Of a stretch of 64,000 nucleotides of DNA, positions 21,936 to 33,221 are shown one piece after another. The notes beneath the pieces are model-generated. The model saw nothing but the letters and a program-made list of their open reading frames with translations, had not been told where the DNA came from and ran no database searches. Source of the DNA: Anas platyrhynchos (lineage: Eukaryota > Chordata > Aves > Anseriformes > Anatidae); contig NC_092612.1 in assembly GCF_047663525.1 (NCBI RefSeq), positions 1,831,501 through 1,895,500 of the forward strand, read 5' to 3'. Every line of letters begins with the position of its first letter. Position 1 is the first letter of the stretch. The position numbers and the translations under genes are program-made.

Positions 21936-22592
21936 AACCCTGAACCCCTAAACCCTGAACCCCTAAACCCTGAATCCCCAAACCCTCAACCCCTAAAACC
22001 TGAACCCCTAAACCCTGAGCCCGTAAACCCTGAATCCCTAAACCCCTAAACCCTCAACCCCTAAAACCTGAACCCCTAAACCCTGAACCCCTAAAACCTG
22101 AACCCCTAAACCCTTAATCCCTAAACCCCTGAACCCCTAAACCCTTAACCCTTAAACCCTCAACCCCTAAACCCTGAACCCCTAAACCCTAAATTCCTAA
22201 ACCCTAAACCCCTAAAACCTGAACCCCTAAACCCTGAATTCCTAAACCCTAAACCCCTAAACTCTGAACCCTTAAATCCTCAACCCCTAAAACCTGAACC
22301 CCTAAACCCCTAAACCCTCAACCTCTAAACCTTGAACCCCTGAACCCCGAACTCCTAAACCCTCAACCCCTAAACCCTAAACCCTCAACCCCTAAACCCT
22401 GAATCCCTAAACCCCTAAAACCTCAACCCCTTAAACCTGAATCCCTAAACCCCTAAAATCTGAACCCCTAAACCCTCAACCCCTAAAACCTGAACCCCTA
22501 AAACCGAAACCCCTAAACCCTGAACCCCTAAACCCTGAATCCCTAAACCCTAATCCCCTAAACCCCTAAAACCTGAACCCCTAAACCCTCCA
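21936..22592 (+). repeat. CCCTAAA-type minisatellite (plant-telomere-like heptamer)
   Basis: About 650 bases made almost entirely of variants of a 14-15 base unit, AACCCCTAAACCCTG, so the heptamer CCCTAAA recurs dozens of times beside degenerate forms such as CCCTGAA, CCCTCAA and CCCTTAA. Vertebrate telomeres use the hexamer CCCTAA, and I find no long pure run of it. The alternation of two related half-units points to a local minisatellite rather than an interstitial telomere. Confidence 0.9.
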
Positions 22593-23330
22593 GCACCACG
22601 GGGCCACATCCCGAGCTCCTGAACCCTCCAGCCTTGAATCCTCGTGCACGGGCGAGGAGGAGCAGCGGAGCCCAGGGCTGCCTGGGGCGAGGAGCGTGCC
22701 GGGAAAGTCACAAAACTCCCCCAGACCCCGGCTCAACGTCACCCCACGGAGCCGCTGGGTGTCACGGGGAGCTGGGGGGGGGTCCCCCAGTTCCCCCCAG
22801 TTCCCCCCAGTTCCCCCAGTGCCCGGGCAGCCGCAAGCCTTTGGCTCACGCAGGAAACCTGCGGCGGAGCCTGGGGGAAGCCACTTCCCCCCCCCCTCAT
22901 CCCTGCTGCGGCCGCAGGGGTGGGGACACCGCCTGCATGAAACAGGGGGGGCTCGGTGCAGCTCCAGGCCCCCAGGATCGTGTCCCTGGGGGACCCCAGC
23001 CCCAAGCTGGGTGTCCCCAAAATCCCCCCCGGTCCCTGTCCCCCCACCGGGGGGGATTCTGGGGACACCCATGGCACTGGGTGCGTCGCAGCCCGGCCCC
23101 AACCCGCTGTGGGGACAAGAGCGAGGCCACCACCGCCTGTCCCATCCCCGGGACAAGGGGGACGACGCCTGCGAGGGCCAAAAATTTTGGGTTTTCCACC
23201 CTGATGGGTCCCAAAATTGCGGGGTCGTTGCCCTTTGGTGCCGCCGGAGCCCCTCTGGGTTTGGGGTTTTCTCCCGAGTCACGGATCCAGCAGAAATTGG
23301 GGCATTTCGGGGGGTGTTTGATGATTTATT
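22593..23330. other. GC-rich intergenic sequence
   Basis: Contains short repeats (GTTCCCCCCA at 22785-22820) and runs of C and G. No splice-bounded coding exon was found. Open frames here are GC-bias artefacts. Confidence 0.5.
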
Positions 23331-23539
23331 ACTCCCACCTCCCGCAGTTAATTCCCAGAGGCAGCGCTGAGGCAGCCCCGGGACGCCAGAGGGAGCCCGG
23401 GGCCCGGCTGCGCCCCCCCAGCCGCCGTCCTCCCGCAGCTCTCGGCCCCCTCAGAGCCCCCCCAGCCTCGGCTCTCGCACCCCAGGGCCCCACACGGGGC
23501 CCTCGGCACCTCCCGGAGACTCCGGAGCCCGAGGGGCCC

Positions 23540-23760
23540 GGCCCGGCCCGGTCCCAGGCGCCGCCGCCATTTTCCTCCCCTCGACCCTTCCCCGACGGCC
23601 GCCAAGCGCCGACTGATGACGTCAGCAGCGGGGCGGGCGAAGACACCCCCTCCCCGCGTTCTCGCGCAGGCTGAAATCTCGCGGGATTTCCGCCGGTATA
23701 AAAGGAGCCGCGGGGAGGGGCGGGGCTTAGTGCCCGCCTGGCCGGCGGGCGGTGAGGTGG
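23540..23760. promoter_or_regulatory. Orphan CpG-island promoter with CRE, TCTCGCG and TATA elements
   Basis: A compact set of promoter elements lies far from any annotated start: a perfect CRE (TGACGTCA, 23617-23624), GC boxes, two TCTCGCG-type elements (about 23659 and 23677) and TATAAAAG (23697-23704) oriented for plus-strand transcription from about 23730. On the minus strand an AAAATGGCGGC YY1-type element (about 23563-23573) suggests divergent activity. No recognisable gene follows on either strand. The plus-strand side runs into CCTTTTTGGGG repeats (23778-23865), and the minus-strand ATG opens only about 39 codons. It could drive a non-coding RNA. Confidence 0.6.
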
Positions 23761-23777
23761 TGGGGTGCTGCTGCTCC

Positions 23778-23865
23778 GTGAGGGCGAGGGGCCTTTTTGG
23801 AGCCTTTTTGGGGCCTTTTTGGGGCCTTTGGGGGCCTTTTGGGGCCTTTTGGGCCCCTTAGGGAC
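23778..23865 (+). repeat. CCTTTTTGGGG short tandem repeat
   Basis: About eight imperfect copies of a 10-13 base unit (CCTTTTTGGGG / CCTTTTGGGG) directly downstream of the TATA-containing promoter. Confidence 0.8.
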
Positions 23866-25118
23866 CTCCTCCCTCATATTCTGTTGCTGGTGGCCCTGCC
23901 CCTGCTTTTGGTGCAAAAATAGAGAGATTTGGCTCAAAAACCAACCTGGATAACACCACAATAACAGGACACACCGTGGGGGGGGTTTCAGGGAGGGGGG
24001 GGGGGGCGAAAAATATTCCCGGTGCTTTGCAGCTTTCTGAGGATAAATGGGGATGGGGCTGCCCCATAGCACCCTGCCCAGCCCCAAACCCCCTCCCTCA
24101 GCTCAGCCCCGGCCCCCCCAGCCCCCCTGCCGCCTCCTCTCCACGAGCCCCTGATTTATTAGGAACGAAATCAAATTCTGTTTTTATCACCAACCTGGGC
24201 AGCGGAGGGCTGAGATTAAATTCCAGCACGACAGCCGGCGAGGGAACAGCCGGGGATGGTGTCTCTGCTTCCAGCGTGTTATTAGCGGGTCTGGGGCTCC
24301 GGGAGACAAATTAGGATTTTCTTGAGGGACCCTTATTGCATTATTTTTTTTTTTTAAATTTTAACCTGCCGTGGCTGTCAGATGGCTGGGAGCGAGGCTG
24401 GGGCTGTGCCCGCCCTGGTCAGGAGCTCCTGGTGATGGGGGCTGCTTCCCTGGTGCTCAAAGCCAGGTTTGGGGGAAACCCCAAAATCCCAGGACCCAAA
24501 GCCAGGTTTGGGGGAAACCCCAGGACCCAAAGGCAGCTGCCTGTTGGCTCCTGGGTGCTCCCCAGTGCCCCGTCCCTCCGTTGTCCCCACCTTTGAGGGG
24601 TCAGGGACATCCTGGTGAAACCGAAGGTGATTTCTCTCGTCCCAGACCCGCGGTGCTTCATCTGCGCCCCCCAATTTTTGGGGTGTTCCCTCGTTTCGGT
24701 GCAACGCATCCATGAGGGCTGGCGTGCAGGAACCCATAAAAAAATGAAAAATAAAAATAAAAATAAAAAACCAGCCCTGCAACGCCCTCCCCTGCTCTTC
24801 TGGAGGCTGCAGCCTCGTGGCTGCGGGGAGGCGAGGGAGGAAGGAGCAGGCGAGGGATTTCGGAGCCCAGAGGAGGCGGCGAGCGAGCTCCATCCCGGGG
24901 CATAAATTAAAATCCAGCTCGGAATAAATGAGCCGGGTGGCGAGGAGGGAAGGGTTGGTGCTTCCCGGGGTAGACAGCGCCTGCCTCTTTTTAGCAAAGT
25001 GGAAGCAGCTCCGGGGCTGGGATTTCGGAGCTGATTTAATCTCCAGGTGTGAATTTGTGGCTCGCTCCTGGGCTAGGGCCAGCGAGAAAAAGTCGCTCGT
25101 GGCAAGAGAAAAAAGGGC

Positions 25119-25153
<35 letters not shown>

Positions 25154-25680
25154 GGGGCAGAGCGGGGGTTTTAACGCCTCTCCCCTCGCATCCATCTCGC
25201 CACGCATCCACCCCATGCTTCCATCCATCCGCACGCTCCACGCTCCAGCAAAAGCCATTAGGGATGACAAAGCACCTTTTTGTTTTAAAGATGGGTCCCG
25301 GGAGCAGCGGGCAAATTGCCTGCTTCATGCATAATAAACCAGGCGTGGAAGCGCACCAAGGAACAGGGCTGCGTTCGGATGGGAAACAAAAATCACGGAG
25401 CGAGCCCCCTTCGCGCAGCCTGGGCTGGGAGAAATAAAAACTGGGCTGGGTGAGGGGGGGCTGCCAGAGCCCCCCACACCCCCCCTCTTGGCAGTGTCTC
25501 CTGATGAAAATCTTGGGAAAAAAAATTAAAAAAATAGGTCAATGGAGGCAGCGCGGGGGGTGCTGTGGCTGGGGACCCCCCCTTCCATCATCCCCCCCCG
25601 GTCCCATGTCCCCCCCAGCCCCGCTGGCAAAGCCCCCCCACCCCCCAAGATGCTACAAAGGCGAACCGCAGCCCTTTCTT
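23866..25680. other. Non-coding interval between orphan promoter and KIRREL1 3' end
   Basis: No coding exon seen. Several AT-richer, non-repetitive blocks (24140-24370, 24890-25090, 25235-25340) stand out from the GC-rich background and could be conserved elements or parts of a non-coding transcript. An AAAAT microsatellite lies at 24740-24770 and a poly-A run at 25118-25143. Confidence 0.45.
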
Positions 25681-25684
25681 TTTT

Positions 25685-27325
25685 TTTTTTTAACATTTAT
25701 ATTTATAATATATATATAAAAAAATTAAATATATATAATATATCGTGTTTAAGACTAAAAATATAGTACATAATATTTAAAAAAAAGGAAAAGGACAAAT
25801 AAAAAAACGGTGGCTTGGGGGGGGGGCGGGGGTCACAGATACGTGTCTCTAGGGGAAAGGAAAATTGGGGGGGGGTCTAAAACAGCCTGTGCTAGGAGGG
25901 GACCCGCTCGCCCCCGCGCCCTGGGGTGCTGCCGCCTGGCCCTGGGCTCCTTTTGGGGCCGGGGGGGGCCCCGATCCCGCTCCCCCTGCCCCAGGGAGTT
26001 GAGTTTAAAGCTTCGGCTTGTTTTTGGGGCCGGCGGGACGCTATTGCTATAACGGTGGGGGTGCAGCATCTGGGGGGGCCACAGCCGGGGTTAAATCAGG
26101 CACCATCGCATGAAACGGCCGGGGGTCGTGGGGGGGGGGCTCAGCACCGTCCTGACAGTACCTTTGGGGTCGAGGTTTAACCCGATGGGGACGGGGAAGG
26201 GGGGGTTGGGATATTGGGGACCCCCCCCCCCTCCCCGTGCCGTGCCCCTTCCTTCCCGAACCGTCCTGCGGCCGAATCGTACCTGCCTGCCGCGGGGCCG
26301 GCTCCGCAGCGAGGAGGAAGAGGAGGCAGAGGAGGGGGAGGCTCTGCAGGATGGGGGGCACCGAGCTCACCCCGATCCCCAGGGCAGAGCTGGGCAGGCA
26401 GGGGGAGGGTGCTCGTACCTAATCCCAGGGGTCCATGGGGACCCCCCCCAAATCTGTAGGGTGCCGGTACCGAGAGCTGGGCTGGGGAGGATGCAGCTGG
26501 GAAGCCAAAACCTCCCCTAAAACTCCCCAGCATCGAGCTCACAAAGTGCCCCCGAAATCCCTCGTGCCCCAGCCAGAGCCCGGCTCCCTGCTCCCGAGGG
26601 AATTGGGGTCCTGCTTGTTTTGGGGGTCCCCATTATTCTGGGGTCCTGGTGCCCATTTGGGGACCGAAATCCTTCACCCAGCAGCTGCCCCGATCCCATA
26701 TCCCTGTAATACATTCACTGAGGGCCCCCTGTCCCCTTGATTTGGGGGCGTTTTTGGGGTCTCGCCGTACCGGGACCCCCAGGGTGAGCAGGGTGCCCCC
26801 TGCTCACCGGCTCGGGGCAGGGTGGGAGCGGGGGCTTTGTGGGACGGACGGATGGAAGGACGGGAGGGAGCCGGCCCCGAGCGTGGGCCAACCCCAAAAA
26901 TCAAGGCACAGGGAACGGGAACAGGCTGGGCCGGGGCATTTTGGGGAGAAAAGAAGCCAAACGCGGCGCCTACATCCGCACGGGTGCCACGGGATGGGCG
27001 GCGCTGGCCGGGGCGTGCGGGGCTGAGCCCCCATCGGGGAAGGCTCCGGGCTCCCCCCCCTTCCCAGCAGAGCCGGGAAGGGGGAAAAGGGGCCGGGATG
27101 GGGGGGGCACGGGGCCGGGGGGGGGCCACCCCGCACCCCCTTTTGGGAAGGTACCGCGAAGACAACCGCTATCCCAGCGGGGGGAGTGGAAGCTCGAAGA
27201 GAAGGAACCCGGCGCACGGAGAAGCGGGGCGAGGGGTGGGTGAGAGGGGGGGGGGTCAGGATGAACCCCTGAATATCAGGGGCCAGTCGCCGGCTTCCCC
27301 GCCGCCCCCCCCCCCCAAAAAACCC
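25685..27325 (-). other. KIRREL1: KIRREL1 3' untranslated region (probable)
   Basis: Lies directly after the KIRREL1 stop codon. Its far end is an AT-rich block (25680-25800) with TATATA-rich sequence and a minus-strand AATATAAATG just before an A-rich run, which looks like a 3' UTR end using a variant hexamer. No canonical AATAAA was found there. The body is GC-rich with no coding exon. The end position is an inference. Confidence 0.5.
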
Positions 27326-30300
27326 CTAGACGTGCGTCTGCATCCGCTGCTGGAAGCGCTGCCCGTAGTCCGAGTGCTGGGAGGTGTAGGAGAAGCGGGT
27401 GGCGCTGGCGTACTTGCCCATGGGGTCGTAGGCGTCGTAGGGCCCCCGCTCCAAACTGGGGGGCTGCCCGTAGCCCAACCGGTAGCCCCCGTAGCCACCT
27501 CCGGCCGGGAAGGCGCCGTGACCCCCGTAGTTCTCGTAGGACAGCTGGCTGGCCGTCTCGCCCCCCGCCGTCGTCCCCGGGGAGGCCCCGGTCCCCGCGG
27601 CCCCCTCGGTGCTGTATTCGGACGCGGGGCCCCCCCGGCTGTAGGTGTTGAGCTGAGCGTAGCCGCTGGAGTGGGACAGGCGGGAGGGGGGCCGAGCCTC
27701 GTAACGCCCCGGCCCCGGGGTGCGGTAGTCGGCGTAGAGCACGGTGCGGGAGGCCGGGCGGTCCTCGTGGGCACGGACGTTGTAGTAGCCGTTGGTGGGG
27801 TCCTGGGGGGGTGTGGGGGGGTGGTAAGAGGGTGGGTGGGGTGGGGTGGGCGAGGATCTGGTGCCTTCTCGCCTCCGAGCTGCTCTTTTCTCATGCCCCA
27901 TTCTTGTTTTCTTGTCCCCTTTCTTGTGCTTGTTCCTGTCCCCATCTCCAGGCCATCCTCATCCTCGTCTGCATCCCCATCCCGTGCCAGCCATCCCCTC
28001 CCAACCTTCTGCCATCCCATCCCATCCCATCCCATCCCATCCCATCCCATCCCAACTCCATTCCATTCCATCCCATCCAATCCAATCCCCATTGCCATCC
28101 CCACCTCATCCCCATCCCTATCCCCACCCCAATCCCATCCCCAGTCTTTCCCCATCCCCTGTACCCACCCTATTATCACCCCACCCCACCCCACCCCATC
28201 CCACCCCATCCCATCCCATCCCATCCCATCCCATCCCATCCCATCCCATCCCATCCCATCCCATCCCATCCCCATTGCCATCTCCACCTCATCCCCATCC
28301 CTATCCCTGCCCCAATCCCATCCCCAATCTTTCCCCATCCCCCATACCCACCCCACCCCACCCCACCCCACCCCACCCCATCCCATCCCATCCCATCCCA
28401 TCCCATCCCATCCCATCCCATCCCATCCCCATTGCCATCTCCACCTCATCCCCATCCCTATCCCTACCCCAATCCCATCCCCAATCTTTCCCCATCCCCC
28501 ATACCCACCCCATCCTCACCCCACCCCACCCCATCCCATCCCATCCCATCCCATCCCCATCCCATCCAATCTCCATCCCCTTCCCCATCCTTATTCACAT
28601 CCTAATCCCATCCCCAATCCTTCCCCATCCCCAATCTTTGCCCCTCCCCTATCCCCACCCCATTCTCACCCCATCCCATCCCATCCCATCCCATCCCATC
28701 CCATCCCATCCCATCCCATCCCAATCCCATCCCCAATCTTTCCCCATCCCCCGTATCCACCCCATTATCACCCCACCCCACCCCACCCCACCCCCAGTTC
28801 CAGACCTTCAGCTCGTACTCCTCGCGGGTGTCGATGGTGTCACAGCGCAGGTCCTGCTTCAAGTCCACGTCATCCTTGAAGGACTGCAGGAGAAGCGGGG
28901 ACAGCCGGCCTCATTCCCTCCCCGCTCCCACCCCACAGGGTCCGGCAGCCCTGCCCACGGTGTGACCCCACCGGGGGCCGTCCCCTACCGAGTAGATGGC
29001 CTTCATGACGCGGGTGGCGGTGGAGACGCTGGCCGTGTCCTCCTCCCGGTCTGCGTGCAGCGTCAGCGGCTCCCTGTTCACCGTCTCCACCTTGATGTCC
29101 AGCTTGCGCAGGGTGACGTCCTTGCGACCTGGGGACGCGCGGGGACGGAGGTGGCACGGAGGGGGCACAGCCTGGCTGGTCCCCCTACCCTGTCCCCATC
29201 CATGGTGTCTCCGTCCCCATTGTGGTGTCCCCATCCCCATCCATGGCACCCTAACCCCATCCTGGTTTCCCCATCCCCATCCACAGTGTCCCAATCCCCA
29301 TCTGTGGTGTCCTCGTCCCCATCCGTGGTGTCCCCATCCCCATCCATTGTGTCCCTGTCCCCATCCATGGCGTTCCCATCCCCATCCCAGTTTCCCCATC
29401 CCCATCTGTGGTGTCCCTGTCCCCATCCGTGGTGTCCTCGTCCCCATCTGTGGTGTCCCCATCCCCATCCGTGGTGTCCCCGTTCCCATCCATGGCATCC
29501 CTGTCCCCATCCACAGCGTCCCCATCCCCATCCCAATTTCCCTGTCCCCATCCTGGTTTCCCCGTCCCCATCCATGTTGTCCCCATCCCCATCTGTTGTG
29601 TCCCCATCCCCATCCGTGGTGTCCCTGTCCCCATCCATGCCATCCCCGTCCCCATCCCAGTTTCCCTGTCCCCATCCATGTTGTCCCCATCCCCATCCAT
29701 GGTGTCCCCGTCCCCCACTCACTCCCTTTCCGACGCCGGTACAGGAAGCAGGCGAGCGCCACGAGGAAGCTGATGACGAGGATGCTGGCCCCGATGGTGG
29801 CCCCGGCGATGATGCCCACGGGCAGGACCTCTGCAGGGGGACGAGAGGACGCGGGGGGCCGTGAGCCGGGACTGGGTGGCGCGGCGGTGGCGGTGGTGGC
29901 CATGTCACCGTGTCCCCGGTACCTTTCTCCTCCAGCTGGATGATGGCGGTGCCCGGCCCGAAGCTGTTCCAGGCGGTGCAGTTGTAGTGGGTCTGGAAAT
30001 CGGCCTCCATCACGTTGTTGATGGTGAGGGTGGACAAGACCCCGCTGCCCGTGTTGGTCCTCTCCACCGTGTAGCGCTCCAGCGTCCCTGCCTCCAAAAC
30101 GTTCTCCTTCCAAGCCCAGGCCTGGCAAAGGGGGGCTGCGTCAGCGCCTCTCCGTGCCCCCCATGAGGATGGGGACGGGGACGGGGATGGGGACGGGGAT
30201 GGGGACGGGGATGGGGACGGAGCCCCCTGGATCACTCACGATGCGGTCGGGTGGCGGCGTGCTGCCGATGAAGCACTCCACCTTGCCGCGGTCTCCGCGC

Positions 30301-33189
30301 GCCGCGTACTGCACCACCTCGCTGGAGATGATGGGGGGCCCTGCGGGAAGGACGCCAAGCGGGGAGGGGTCACCAAAACCCGTTGGCACCTTGGTGGGGG
30401 TCCCATCGCCCCCACCTCTCCGCTCACCGTTGACGTAGAGCGTGACCTCGCGCTCGCCCACGCCGATGCGGGGCACGATGGCTTTGCAGATGTACTGCCC
30501 CGCGTCCGCCTGCGTCACCGACTTCAGGTACAGCTGGTTGCTGTTGCTCAGCACCTTGGGTGGGGGGCAAAGGGGGGGGGGCTCAGGAGGGTTGGCGGGG
30601 GTGGGCACGGCCCCTCTTTGAGCCCCCCCGGCTCAGTACCATGTTGGATTCCTTCTTGGTCCAGGTGAGGGTCAGCGGGGGGTTGCCGGACCACATGCAG
30701 GTCAGCGTCACGTCGGAGCCGATGTCGGTGACGGTGGGCTTGGGGGCCACCATGATGCGAGGGGCGACTGGAGGGGAGAGGGGAGGGGTTGGGGGCAGCC
30801 CTGGGGTGTGTGTGGGGGGGAGGTCTCGGGGGTGTTGTTGGGGGGCTGGGGGGGCGGGGGGCTGCCCCACTCACAGTGCACGTCCACCAGCGTGCTGACG
30901 TTGGTGCTGCCGATGTCGTTGTGCACCTCGCAGGACACGGGCTCCGTGAAGAAGGTGTAGTCCACCTGCGTGTCGTACTTGTTCTCCTTGGCCTCCTCGA
31001 TGATCACCCCCCCTTTGGCCCACCTGGGGGGAGCGCAGACCCCGGGTTCAGCACCCCCCCAGCCCCCGGCCCCGAGGTCCGAGCCTGGAGGTCTTGGGGA
31101 GCCCCCCCCAAAAAGGGTCCCCGGGTCCTCCTCACCTGTAGCCTTTGATCTCGGGGTTGGCGGTGGCCATGCAGGTGAAGACGACCCGCTCGCCCTCCTG
31201 CACCGTCTGGGGCTGGATGGACAGGGTGACAGTCGGGGGATCTGCGGGAAGGCGGACGGAGCCGTCGCGGCCGCTGGGGCGGGCTCAGCGTGGCAGAGAG
31301 AGAGAGAAGGGGGGCGAGGGGAGAAGCCCCCGGCCCGGCGCAGCAAACCCGGCCCCGTGTGCTGGGCACGGCACGGGGAGAGAGCCCCGAAATTGCGATG
31401 GTCTTTTGGGGTGCCCAGCATCCCTGATCGATCTGGGTGCATGGCATCCTTTCCAGAAGTGGGTGCCCACCATCCCTGACCACTTTGGGTGCCCCCCCAT
31501 CCCTTCAAGCTATGGGTGCCCACCATCCTTGACTGCTTTGGGTGCCCCTCATCCCTTCCAGAATCAGGCACCCACCATCCCTGATGGATTTGGGTGCCCC
31601 ACATCTCTTCCAGAAGCAGGCACCCAGCATCCCTGATGGATTTGGGTGCCCCCCATCCCTTCCAGAATCAGGCACCCACCATCCCTGATGGATTTGGGTG
31701 CCCCCCATCCCTTCCAGAATCAAGCACCCACCATCCCTGATGGATTTGGGTGCCCCACATCTCTTCTAGATATGGGTGTCCAGCATCCCTGACAGATTTG
31801 GGTACCCCCCATCCCTTCCACAAGCAGGCACCCTCCATCCCTGGTATCTCTGGGTGCCCACCGTGGCCATGGACCCTTCCCGCAGCAGCCACTGGAGGTC
31901 GGTGTTCACCGCGCCGTCCCCAGCTGGCCCCCGCCTGACGCCGGCACAGCCCGGCTCCGGTGAACCCAGCGGGTGCAACCTCAGCCCCCACCCACCCAGA
32001 CACCATTTGGGGAGCCCTAAACCACGGGGCTGGGAGCCCCCTGGCACCCCACAACACCCCGCACCCTGAAAGCTCCTCGCTCTGCGCCGGTGACACCCGT
32101 GTGCCACGTCCCCGTGCCACGTCCCCATCCCCTCCGTCCCCTCTGCCCCCATCGTGGACTCACGGTGCACGTTGAGCTTGACGAAGGTTTCCTTCCCCGC
32201 CGGGATGGCTTCGTTGGTGCTGCGGCAGGAGAAAACCCTGCCGATGTCCAGGTCGGTGGGGTTGATGGCCAGCTGGCTGGTCGTCGTCTCCCGCTTGCCG
32301 TCAGCCAGCACCTCCTGAAAGGGAGAAGGGGACGGGGTCCGTGGTCATCTCCGGCACCGCACGGGGCCACGGAGGGGCCGAGGGGGGGCTGAATGGGGGG
32401 GGGACACGGCCGGTACCGTGGTGGTGATGGCTCCGTCCTGCTGGAGCCCGTCCCGGTACCAGACGATGGTGGCGGCGGGCTTGGCACTGCGCGCCCGGCA
32501 CGTCAGGTTGTAGGGTGTCCCCGCGCGCAGCAGGATCTCGGGGGCTCCGTCGATGGTGGGGTCCTCGGGGGGGACTGCAGAGGGGACAGGGGGCGAACTG
32601 GGGACACCAGGGACACAGTGGGGACACCGGGGACACAGTGGGGACACTGGGGGCACACTGGAGATGCCGGGGACACACTGGGGACACCAGGGGCACACTG
32701 GGGACACCGGGGGCCCTCCACAAATGCCAAACTGAGGAGCTAAAACCTCGATTTGAAACTGATTTATCAGGGCTGGGCTCTTGGGGAGAAGGGAACTGGG
32801 GGGGTTTGGCGGGGTCGTGCTGTGCTGAGGGAGGGGCTGGGCTGCTTGCAAAGCGCCCCCGGGTGCTGGCTGGGTGCAGGAGGAATGGCTGATGGGGACC
32901 CCCCATCCTAGGAGCCCTCTGCCCTATGTGAGCCCCACATTGGGGGGGGGGCACAGGGGGACCCCCTGAGCTCGGCAGGAGTTGGGGGGGACCCCCCCGG
33001 GCACAGCTCGGTGCCCCCAGCCACAGCTCCCACCCGCGCGCCTTTTATCTCCTGCCTTTCTAATGGGAATTTCAACGCCAGGGGAAGAAGGAGAAAGAGA
33101 GGGGAAAAAAAAAATAAATTAAGAAAAGCAAGAAATCCGCCCCAAAAACCCCGTTCATGCAACATTTCCGCTGCGGCTCCGGCAGCATC

Positions 33190-33221
<32 letters not shown>

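Noticed and set aside
21936-22592. Interstitial vertebrate telomere
   Set aside because: The unit is a 14-15 base repeat with a CCCTAAA heptamer, not tandem CCCTAA hexamers.
23348-23605. A possible 85-codon microprotein gene just before an AATAAA at 23325-23330 (minus)
   Set aside because: The frame opens at TTG, not ATG; the real ATG nearby gives only about 39 codons of Arg/Gly/Pro-rich sequence typical of CpG islands.
26822-29864. Long plus-strand open frames of several hundred codons, rich in Pro, His and Ser
   Set aside because: They are translations of the CCCAT and CCATCC satellites and run straight across KIRREL1 exons on the other strand; no start context, domain or splice structure supports them.
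33190-33217. T-run as the tail of a retrogene or SINE
   Set aside because: No body with gene or SINE features and no flanking duplications; similar homopolymer runs occur throughout the window.
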